A stretch of 64,000 bases of DNA from JACNJF01 sp050288105 (GTDB taxonomy: Bacteria > Pseudomonadota > Gammaproteobacteria > GCA-001735895), in contig JBNKDE010000013.1 in the NCBI GenBank assembly GCA_050288105.1, forward strand, positions 1-64,000, written 5' to 3'. A program made the translations under genes and the position numbers. Below the pieces are notes generated by a model, which was not told where the DNA came from, did not search any database, and was given only the letters and a program-made list of their open reading frames with translations. This document shows positions 1 through 7,529 of the stretch, one piece after another. The first letter of the stretch is position 1. The number at the start of each line of letters is the position of its first letter.

Positions 1-89
1 AATGGGTTTTACCCTTTAAACCCTTTGGCTTCAACACTTTCAAAGCTCAATTTATTTTTATCCCGGACAGTAGTGTCCAACAGCTGAAA

Positions 90-262
90 GAAGTGACCAA
101 GAAAAGCCGCCCCGCACAATCCCTTATCTCGTCAAAAGCACGGCCAAATCGCGGTCGGGCCAGACGCGTTCCCGACGCGGCTGTCCCTCAAATGGCATCC
201 CTGCCATTTGACCACGATTTGACCGCACTTTTGCCGCGGGCTTGAAGGGGGGTTAATAAAAA
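90..262 (+). repeat. structured dispersed repeat, family B, copy 1
   Basis: Non-coding. It shares long stretches with copies near 2440-2660, 11694-11945 and 46998-47232. An outer stem (CCAAATCGCGGTC with GACCACGATTTG) encloses two hairpins. One has arms around GGGCCAGACGCG. The other is a perfect 10-bp stem, TCAAATGGCA/TGCCATTTGA. It ends in the shared GCCGCGGGCTTGAAGGGG segment. The TTTCACACGC end seen in other copies was not found here, so this copy may be incomplete. Confidence 0.75.
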
Positions 263-660
263 CATTTCAAGCATAGCTTGAAATCTCTATCAAGCTTAAA
301 GCCATTAATGAGTCTGAATGAAGCTCTTATTTCATATCGAGGCAAAAGACAAGACTTGACTCCAGAGATCCTTTTAGCTGGACTATATTCTTTGATCTAG
401 ATATTGTATTCGAACCGATAGGCTTAGACATGGATTGTACCTAGACTTTACAATCTCAATTATCAATCCTGGACTAATCGGGAAAGAATTGGAAATTGAA
501 GGTATTAACATCGAATTTAATACTACCACCAGCATGCTGCCCAGATTTACATGATATCTAGGCCAAAATAATTAATAGCTCATGTTCATACGCCTAGTTG
601 GTTTATTAGGTTGCTGGCTTTAATTCGAAGTAAAATCTAAAGGAAAAAGTAAGAGGTAAG
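263..660. other. AT-rich non-coding stretch before tcmP
   Basis: No gene or RNA was recognised. The stretch is AT-rich and presumably holds the promoter of the following gene. A purine-rich ribosome-binding site (AAGAGG) lies just before position 661. Clear -35/-10 boxes could not be picked out with confidence. Confidence 0.5.
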
Positions 661-1524
661 ATGCCTACAAAGAATGTTTTCGGCGGTCCATGGACTCGAA
701 TTAAGATAGAGATTCTCAAGGATTATCTCAATTTCTATACCATCGCATTAAAAGGTAAATTTATTCTGCATTATGCAGATGCATTTGCTGGGGTTGGCAA
801 ACACAGCCGAAAAATAGCTGATGAACAGCCCGAATTATTTGAGGAAGAGAGTTTTAGAGGGTCTGTGTTGACTGCACTTGACACCGATCCTCCGTTTGAT
901 CGGTACTACTTCAATGACCTGAACCCAGCATTTATCAAAGAATTATGGAAGATTCGGGATCAATACATTGATCGAGACATAACCATTAAAGAAATGGATG
1001 CCAATCGCTTTATCCCCCAGTTTGCCAAGCATTTGAATTGGAATGAAAGAGCCGTTTTATTTGTTGACCCATTTAAAACAGAGGTCGATTGGCAAACCCT
1101 TGTTGAAGTTGCTAAGTCTAAAAAAATTGATATGTGGCTCCTATTTCCATTATCAGCTCTTATCCGATTAACTGAGAAGGAAAGGCCCGAGGTTTCACCT
1201 GTTTGGGCAGAAGTTTTGGACCGAATGCTTGGGTCAAACGACTGGGAAGCTGAGTTATATCAACCAAGAGAATTACCTCCTATGGATGATATGTTTGGGG
1301 CTAGACCGGATCCAGTAATGGAGAGATTAAACCCTGAGGCTTTGCAGGCATGGGTAAAATCTAAATTAGAGAGAGAATTCGCTTATGTGGAAGAACCTGT
1401 CATGCTGAAAAATAATGGCAGGCCATTGTTTTCTCTGTTTTTGGCCCTTGCAAATGATAGCGATAAAGCTAAAGCTCTGGCACGAAAAGTGACCAGAGCC
1501 ATCATAAAGAAGCACCAGAAGTAA
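661..1524 (+). CDS. tcmP: three-Cys-motif partner protein TcmP
   Basis: The 287-aa protein matches the TcmP family, named for its habitual neighbour, the three-Cys-motif (Gp37/Gp68, DUF5131) protein encoded here immediately downstream on the other strand. DAFAGVG (residues 40-46), FNDLNPA (84-90) and LFVDPF (133-138) look like the glycine-rich motif I, an acidic motif and motif IV of a class I methyltransferase-like fold. That reading is an inference from the motifs; the family has no established biochemical role that I know of. The gene is AT-rich compared with the metabolic genes nearby and sits between two dispersed repeats, which suggests horizontal acquisition. An AAGAGG site supports the ATG at 661. 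Confidence 0.85.
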   Translation: MPTKNVFGGPWTRIKIEILKDYLNFYTIALKGKFILHYADAFAGVGKHSRKIADEQPELFEEESFRGSVLTALDTDPPFDRYYFNDLNPAFIKELWKIRDQYIDRDITIKEMDANRFIPQFAKHLNWNERAVLFVDPFKTEVDWQTLVEVAKSKKIDMWLLFPLSALIRLTEKERPEVSPVWAEVLDRMLGSNDWEAELYQPRELPPMDDMFGARPDPVMERLNPEALQAWVKSKLEREFAYVEEPVMLKNNGRPLFSLFLALANDSDKAKALARKVTRAIIKKHQK

Positions 1525-1529
1525 GCTCC

Positions 1530-2267
1530 TTAGATTGTTACTGGATATTCATCATAGGTTTTGCCATTCAGTTTCCTACCATTCTTGCTTTTTGCTCGTT
1601 TTACACCATCGGCACCCCAAGTTCCCCACTGCTTGAAAAAATATGCTGCACCAGCTGATTTGGCGTACCTATGCACGTTTTCTGCCCATTCCGCTTGCAT
1701 AGGTCTGGCCTTGCTGCCAGATTCTCCACCGACAATAACCCAGTGGATGTCAGTAAAATCTACTGGACCCAAATCTTCCAGCAATGGTTCAACAGAGGCA
1801 AACCTGATCCCTGCATCAACTTTTCGCAGGTCATCCAGCCTTGGGACACCGTACTCTTTATCTTCAACACTTACTCCAAGCCATACGTTTTCCGGACATG
1901 AACGATTGGCGAAAAAATCCGGCAGCCGATCTGCTCGCTTGGTCAATATTTGATATGTATGCCATGGGGTATCTTCAATGGTCTTAAATACACTTATGAT
2001 AAATTTGTTTGAAACATCCTCATGAAATAGGTCAGACATTGAGTTAACAAAATAAACTGTTGGCTTTTTTCTCTTTCTCGGCTGGTCTAGCCGGTCAGGA
2101 TGAACTGAAAGTTTAAACCCCTCCTTATAGCCACTGGCCCCCATGGCCTTTAGACGACCAGCCATGACCTCAGCATAACAATGCTTACAGCCAGGGGACA
2201 CCTTTGTGCAACCAGTTACCGGATTCCAGGTCTGTTCAGTCCACTCAATTTTGCTATTTGAAGTCAT
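1530..2267 (-). CDS. three-Cys-motif protein, DUF5131 / phage Gp37-Gp68 family
   Basis: The 245-aa protein begins with IEWTEQTWNPVTGC and carries Cys20, Cys27 and Cys30 (CX6CX2C), the three-cysteine motif that names the family and could bind an iron-sulphur cluster as in radical-SAM-like enzymes. Further family blocks are NSMSDLFHE, QILTKRADR, WLGVSVED, FASVEPLLEDLG and VIVGGESG. Homologues are common in phages and islands. Its stop faces the stop of tcmP only 5 bp away, so the two genes are convergent rather than in the more usual same-strand order. Function is unknown; nucleic-acid modification or phage conflict is a guess. The family assignment is firm. Confidence 0.88.
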   Translation of the reverse strand: MTSNSKIEWTEQTWNPVTGCTKVSPGCKHCYAEVMAGRLKAMGASGYKEGFKLSVHPDRLDQPRKRKKPTVYFVNSMSDLFHEDVSNKFIISVFKTIEDTPWHTYQILTKRADRLPDFFANRSCPENVWLGVSVEDKEYGVPRLDDLRKVDAGIRFASVEPLLEDLGPVDFTDIHWVIVGGESGSKARPMQAEWAENVHRYAKSAGAAYFFKQWGTWGADGVKRAKSKNGRKLNGKTYDEYPVTI

Positions 2268-2424
2268 ATTGTTCTCAATTTGTTCTCATTTTAGACAGTC
2301 TACACAGGTCGCGCAAACTTTATCACAATTCGTTTTGGGGACTGCCATCACTAAGATGTTTTTCTACTATGGTAAACAATAGTCACTTCAACCTATTTTA
2401 ATAGTTCATCGAAATCTCATTTTT

Positions 2425-2830
2425 TAGTTCCCATCCAGGCCCGCGGCAAAAGTACAGTCAAATCGGGGTAAATTCGCAGGGATGCGAATTTAGGGACAGC
2501 CGCGTCAGGAACGCGTCTGGCCCGACCGCGATTTGGCTGTACTTTTGACGGATCAAGGGACTGTTGGGGAAGCATTTTTGGTGACTTTTCATGCCTGAAA
2601 AGTTACTCGCGCGCAGGCACGACTAAACTACAGAGCTAGAAAAGTTTTCAGCGTGTGAAATCAAAACTTAGTCATATGCTATATGCATCCCCACGCGGAC
2701 GCCTACATGGATGTAGGTGGTACGAGACCATGGATGGTCGAAGGTAGAACAATGCAGGAGCTATTGTCGAGAGTAACGCAAGGAGCAGTTACCGAGCATT
2801 GGGTCGAGGAAAATGCTAAACACATCAATT
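2425..2830 (-). repeat. structured dispersed repeat, family B, copy 2
   Basis: Reverse-oriented copy of the repeat at 46800-47232. It has the GCCGCGGG-type end near 2440, outer-stem arms around AAATCGGGGT and ACCGCGATTTGG, an inner hairpin AAATTCGC/GCGAATTT, a second hairpin around GGGACAGCCGCG, then the ACTTTTCA/TGAAAAGT hairpin near 2587-2606 and the GCGTGTGAAA end near 2652. The piece at 2680-2820 (GGTAGAACAATGCAGGAG...) is also repeated near 46860-46990. No gene is seen in this stretch of almost 600 bases. Confidence 0.75.
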
Positions 2831-2852
2831 TATAGATGAAAGGACACTACCA

Positions 2853-5561
2853 TTACTGCATAAATTTTTTAAAAAATTTATGCAGTTCCATAATAACCAA
2901 AACGGACAATGCAATCCCCAGCAACTGCAACCATTGCTCGAAAGAAACCGGAGCGATACCCAGTACGTCATTGATCCATGGTATATACATGGCGGCGATA
3001 TGAATGCCCTGCGCCGCTAAGGTACCAAATAATAGTATCGGATTGCGCATGGGATTCTGACCGAACGCCGACAGCACTTCTGAACGACTGTTGAAAACAT
3101 GAATGTTCTCGAACAATACCATCAATAATAAGGTGCCATTGCGCGCTTCTTCAATGCTATACCCCTGCTTCATCATCCAGCTGAAAACCATAAATGCCAC
3201 ACAGCCCATCAGCAATGCCGATAGCAGTACCCGCTCAATCATGATTCGGTTAAAGATTCGATCTTTGGGTGGACGTGGCGGTATATTCAGCTCGTCGCCT
3301 CGTGCCGGTTCGAAGGCGAGCGCTATATCCTGAATACCATTGGTAACAAGATTTAACCACAGTAATTGAACCGCCAGTAACGGTAGTGGCATGCCCGCCA
3401 TCAGCGATAGCGTGAACAATACCAGTTCGGCCATGCCGGTAGAGATCAGCAGAAAGATGACATTGCGTACATTCGCATAGGCAATACGTCCTTCTTCCAC
3501 GCCGGAGACTATTGAAGAGAAGTTATCGTCGGTAATGATTAGATCCGCAGTTTCGCGCGCTACATCAGTACCGGATAAACCCATAGCAACCCCCACATGG
3601 GCAGCACGTAACGCGGGCGCATCATTCGCGCCATCACCACTCACCGCAACAAAATGACCATTGCGCTGTAGCGACTGTACGATCTGTAGTTTTTGTTGCG
3701 GTTCAATGCGGGCAAACACTCGACCCTGTGCGGTAAGCGCATCAACTTCCTGCTCTGATTGTGCCTGCTTCAGTTGCTGGCCGGTCACTATCTTTGATTC
3801 GCTGTCTGTAAGGTCAAGCTGGCGTGCTATGGAGTAAGCAGTTGCCGGATGATCGCCTGTTACCATCGCGACCTCGATGCCTGCTTGGCGACAACGCTGT
3901 ATCGACTCTGCAGCCTCTTCACGTAGCGGATCCATCATACCGAGTAAACCCAGCAACGTTAGGCCCGATAACTGCTGCTCCTGGAATTCTTCACCCTCGT
4001 TGAAGTTAATCTGACCACTGGCAATGGCGAGTACCCGGAACCCCTGCTGGGCAAGTTGGTCAGCCTGCTGCTGCAGGCTATCGTGTTGTATCGCGATATC
4101 CCCAGATTCAGTCGCCATTAATTCGCACATTGCAAAAACCTTTTCCCACGCGCCTTTAACGTGTACCGCCCAGGTTTCACCTGATCGATTGAGGCTGGCG
4201 CTATACATCCGTTCGGATTCAAATGGCAATATGGCCTTTTCTTCATGCTCATTGAGCATCTCGACTCGGCTAATGCCAGCCTTATGTGCCATCACCAGCA
4301 CAGCTACGTCTACTGCATCACCCTGATGTGCCCAACCACCATCCTGATGACCTAAGGTGGCTTCATTTGATAACACCGATGATTCGCACAGTCGATTTAA
4401 TAGTGCCTGCTGTGCGGCTGTTGGCGGTTGATCAAATTTAATTTCACCCTGAGGATCTACTGCAGAGCCGGTGACTTCGACCATTGCCTGTTGCGGGAAT
4501 GCGATTTTCTGAACCGTTAGCTGATTGACCGTAAGCGTGCCGGTTTTATCAGTAGCAATAAAGGTGCAGGAACCCAGGGATTCCACTGCCAGCAGGCGGC
4601 GCACAATCACATTACGTTTTGCCATCCGGCGCATACCGATCGCCAGTGCTACGGTCAGTGCTACCGGTAAGCCTTCGGGTATGGCTGAAACCGCTAGTGC
4701 TACCGCGAGTAAAAAAATCTCGGATAGCTGCATACCCTGATAGAACGCGACAATGGCCATGATCATCGCTGCCACGCCCACCAGAATTGCAACCCAGTGT
4801 GTGAAGCGTTCCATACGTATTAATAAAGGGGCCTTAGCAGAGGGTTTATTCAGTACCGACTGAGCGATAGCTCCCAGTTCGGTATTCAGTGCAGTAGCGA
4901 CAACAACACCCCGACCTCGACCCCGTTGCACCATGGAGCCAGCAAATGCCATATTCAATCGATCACCCAGGCCAGCTTCTTCAGCAGACAGGGTTTCAGG
5001 TTTCTTGAGTATGGCCTGCGATTCCCCCGTGAGTAATGATTCATCGACTTCCAGTCCATGACCGGCAAGGAGACGGACGTCAGCAGGGATCTTGTCGCCC
5101 GAGCCAAACAGCAGGATATCCCCAGGAACCAGTTGTTCAGCATTAATCAGATAAGTATCGCCTTCGCGCATCACCTGGCATTGCGCGGTCACCAGCTTAC
5201 TGAGCGCACTGGCAGCACGTTGTGCGGAAAACTCCTGAATGGTACCAATCAGTGCATTGATCAATAACACTGCGCTAATGAAAATGGCATCGGACCATTC
5301 TTCAATGGCTATGGATAGAACCGCTGCAGCAAGTAATACATAGATTAGCGGACTGACAAACTGACGCAGAAAAATGATGAATATCCCAGGAGGATCAGGT
5401 TCTGGAAACCGGTTAAGACCATACTGTTGAATTCTTTTTTCTACTTCTTCCTGCTCTAGTCCATGGATAGAAGAGTCGTATTGCTCTATACACTGCTGAG
5501 CAGAAAGCGTGTGAGGAAGCGGATTGTCAGATTGTTTCATGGATCCAGCTCGTCGGGACAT
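2853..5561 (-). CDS. class II P-type cation-transporting ATPase (Ca2+/Na+-type)
   Basis: The 902-aa protein has the complete P-type ATPase plan. The N-terminal cation-ATPase domain is followed by TGES (178-181) in the actuator domain, PEGLP (295-299) in helix M4, DKTGTLT with the phosphorylated Asp338, KGA in the nucleotide domain, VTGDHPATA, and GDGANDAPAL in the hinge. C-terminal helices include NLVTNGIQD in M6. PEGLP plus this M6 signature place it in class II (SERCA/PMCA/PMR1-like), so Ca2+ is the likeliest ion, but the exact ion cannot be read from motifs alone. It stands alone between repeats. The start is ambiguous: the ATG at 5540 has a GAG-type site and would shorten the product by seven residues. 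Confidence 0.9.
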   Translation of the reverse strand: MSRRAGSMKQSDNPLPHTLSAQQCIEQYDSSIHGLEQEEVEKRIQQYGLNRFPEPDPPGIFIIFLRQFVSPLIYVLLAAAVLSIAIEEWSDAIFISAVLLINALIGTIQEFSAQRAASALSKLVTAQCQVMREGDTYLINAEQLVPGDILLFGSGDKIPADVRLLAGHGLEVDESLLTGESQAILKKPETLSAEEAGLGDRLNMAFAGSMVQRGRGRGVVVATALNTELGAIAQSVLNKPSAKAPLLIRMERFTHWVAILVGVAAMIMAIVAFYQGMQLSEIFLLAVALAVSAIPEGLPVALTVALAIGMRRMAKRNVIVRRLLAVESLGSCTFIATDKTGTLTVNQLTVQKIAFPQQAMVEVTGSAVDPQGEIKFDQPPTAAQQALLNRLCESSVLSNEATLGHQDGGWAHQGDAVDVAVLVMAHKAGISRVEMLNEHEEKAILPFESERMYSASLNRSGETWAVHVKGAWEKVFAMCELMATESGDIAIQHDSLQQQADQLAQQGFRVLAIASGQINFNEGEEFQEQQLSGLTLLGLLGMMDPLREEAAESIQRCRQAGIEVAMVTGDHPATAYSIARQLDLTDSESKIVTGQQLKQAQSEQEVDALTAQGRVFARIEPQQKLQIVQSLQRNGHFVAVSGDGANDAPALRAAHVGVAMGLSGTDVARETADLIITDDNFSSIVSGVEEGRIAYANVRNVIFLLISTGMAELVLFTLSLMAGMPLPLLAVQLLWLNLVTNGIQDIALAFEPARGDELNIPPRPPKDRIFNRIMIERVLLSALLMGCVAFMVFSWMMKQGYSIEEARNGTLLLMVLFENIHVFNSRSEVLSAFGQNPMRNPILLFGTLAAQGIHIAAMYIPWINDVLGIAPVSFEQWLQLLGIALSVLVIMELHKFFKKFMQ

Positions 5562-5737
5562 TTAACAATAATTATACAGCCCACCTTTGTTATCGGTCAC
5601 GCAGTCGACCGCAAACACGACTGATATCAGTTAAACCGTGAAAAAGGCTTACATTTAAACAAAGTTGGACGGGCGGTATTGTTAGATCTCGTTAGCGATC
5701 TGAATGATTGGCAAGCAATAGGTGAGCCTTAACTGAA

Positions 5738-6075
5738 CCACCAAACTCAGCCTGTTGTGGAGCGTTTCGAAGTTTGTTGTTTCTGTTCGTGTAGAGTTTC
5801 ACACGCCAAAGTAGTCTGGTCTCTGTAGCTTAGATAGTGCTGGCGTGCGAGTCCCTTTCTTTTGCCCGCCCCAAAGAAAGAGACGAAAGAAAAGGGCGCC
5901 CCACTGGAGCGGCCTGCGGCTCCCCGAAAATCGAACCATTTAGCAAGGCACCGACAGACTCGCATCCCAGCTCGACTGTCCTCAGCGCACGTCCGTGTGC
6001 GCTGACCTTACTAAATGGCCCGATTTTCGGCACTCCAGAAGGGTAGATAAAACCAGCAGTTACATTCACGTTTAG
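5738..6075 (+). repeat. structured dispersed repeat, family A, copy 2
   Basis: Nearly the same sequence, inverted, occurs at 53620-53963, and a diverged copy at 11996-12240. Reading + there is the TTTCACACGCC end (near 5789), the hairpin CTTTCTTTTG/CAAAGAAAG, then outer-stem arms CGAAAATCGAACCATTTAG and CTAAATGGCCCGATTTTCG. These enclose two hairpins, one based on GACAG/CTGTC and one on GCGCACG/CGTGTGCGC. Short open frames on both strands here are by-products of the repeat and are not called as genes. Confidence 0.85.
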
Positions 6076-6180
6076 CCTTCATTACCAAAGTTAGTAAAGG
6101 TTTAGACGCGGCAGGTGATTCGGAATTTTAGCTGTCAAACTCCATAACATAGCTGAAATAGATGAGTAATCATGTAACGG

Positions 6181-6210
6181 AAAAACCGGGGCGTATTAAC
6201 ACCCCGGTTT
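6181..6210 (-). terminator. rho-independent terminator of the gntR-acnD-prpF operon
   Basis: AAACCGGGG (6183-6191) pairs with CCCCGGTTT (6202-6210) around a 10-nt loop. On the minus strand the stem runs into a T-tract. It lies 40 bp beyond the prpF stop. Confidence 0.85.
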
Positions 6211-6249
6211 AGGGTGTACTTTTTGATCGAAGTGGAATGTGGACGAATG

Positions 6250-7428
6250 TTAAAAACTATCGCCAGGCACCCGTACCCAGCCTTCCATTAATACTCTGGC
6301 ACTGCGACTCATGGCAACCTTGTTAACTGTCCACTTGCCATTAACTTCAGTCGCTTCTGCACCTACCTTTAAGGTGCCAGAGGGATGACCGAAAACCACC
6401 GTGTCGCGTTCACCACCACCCGCAGCCAGGTTCACCAGGGTGCCTGGTATGGTGGCTGCAGTACCGATAGCGACTGCTGCGGTGCCCATCATCGCATGGT
6501 GTAATTTACCCATTGATAATGCGCGTACGTTCAGATCGATATCGCCCTCGCCAATCGCTTTGCCACTGGAAGCGGTATACGATTGCGCAGGGGATACAAA
6601 AGCTACCTTGGGGGTATGCTGACGTGCGGCTGCTTCTTCAATTTTTTCAATCAGTCCCATTTTGATTGCGCCATGTGCACGGATGGTTTCAAACATCGCC
6701 AGTGCTTTTTCATCATTATTGATCGCATCCTGCAGCTCGGTTCCGCTATAGTTGATATCCGCTGCATTCAAAAAGATGGTGGGAATGCCGGCGTTGATCA
6801 GCGTCGCTTTGAAAGTACCCACACCAGGGACTTCAAGGTCATCTACCAGATTACCAGTCGGGAACATATCGCCTTCGCCATCAGCAGGGTCAACAAACTC
6901 AACCTTAACCTCAGCCGCCGGGAAGGTTACGCCATCCAGTTCAAAATCGCCGGTTTCCTGAACTTCTCCATTGGTCATGGGGACATGTGCAATTATTGTC
7001 TTTTTAATGTTCGCCTGCCAGATACGAACCACTGCGACACCATTTTCGGGTACACGCTCAGCATCAACCAGACCACTGCTAATAGCAAAAGAACCCACAG
7101 CAGCGGTCAGGTTGCCGCAGTTACCACTCCAGTCGACAAAAGGCTTGTCGATGGAAACCTGTCCGAACAGGTAGTCCACGTCATGATCGGGCTGACTGCT
7201 TTTGGACAGGATCACCGTCTTACTGGTACTGGAGGTTGCGCCGCCCATACCATCGGTTTGTTTGCCGTAAGGGTCAGGGCTACCGATTACGCGCAGTAAT
7301 AACTTGTCGCGTGCTTCACCCGCAACATGTGCAGCTTCGGGTAAATCACTCAACTTAAAGAAAACGCCTTTACTAGTACCGCCACGAATATAGGTAGCAG
7401 GAATCCTGATTTGAGGGATAAATGTCAT
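6250..7428 (-). CDS. prpF: 2-methylaconitate cis-trans isomerase PrpF
   Basis: The product is the PrpF isomerase that works with AcnD in the methylcitrate cycle, interconverting the 2-methylaconitate isomers so that AcnD plus a standard aconitase can replace PrpD. Family hallmarks are IRGGTSKGVFF near the N-terminus, GGATSSTSKT, DWSGNCGNL and GKLHHAMMGTAA. The reading frame extends to 7470, but the extra 14 codons fall in a dispersed repeat, so the ATG at 7428 (MTFIPQIRIPA) is chosen, giving 392 aa. It lies downstream of acnD on the same strand, separated by a REP-like repeat, and ends at a strong terminator. Confidence 0.95.
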   Translation of the reverse strand: MTFIPQIRIPATYIRGGTSKGVFFKLSDLPEAAHVAGEARDKLLLRVIGSPDPYGKQTDGMGGATSSTSKTVILSKSSQPDHDVDYLFGQVSIDKPFVDWSGNCGNLTAAVGSFAISSGLVDAERVPENGVAVVRIWQANIKKTIIAHVPMTNGEVQETGDFELDGVTFPAAEVKVEFVDPADGEGDMFPTGNLVDDLEVPGVGTFKATLINAGIPTIFLNAADINYSGTELQDAINNDEKALAMFETIRAHGAIKMGLIEKIEEAAARQHTPKVAFVSPAQSYTASSGKAIGEGDIDLNVRALSMGKLHHAMMGTAAVAIGTAATIPGTLVNLAAGGGERDTVVFGHPSGTLKVGAEATEVNGKWTVNKVAMSRSARVLMEGWVRVPGDSF

Positions 7429-7444
7429 TGTATTAATCTCTTGT

Positions 7445-7519
7445 TTAACCACAGAGAACACGGAGTACACAGAGTAAAATATTGTTTACCATTAAATACC
7501 TCTGTGCTCTCTGTGGTTG
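7445..7519. repeat. REP-like inverted repeat (accacagag family) between acnD and prpF
   Basis: One arm reads AACCACAGAGAACACGGAG and the other, near 7500-7519, reads CTCTGTGCTCTCTGTGGTT, separated by about 35 bp. Similar pairs occur at 10961, 14271, 18776, 21938, 24262, 42405 and 56739. It sits within the operon and could act as a partial terminator or RNA-stability element. Confidence 0.8.
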
Positions 7520-7529
7520 ATATGTTTTA

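Noticed and set aside
5747..6069. Open frames encoding GVPKIGPFSKVSAHGRALRTVE-type peptides, repeated at 53630-53965 and 11995-12263
   Set aside because: They coincide with a non-coding structured repeat, occur on both strands, and follow the inverted-repeat arms rather than gene boundaries.
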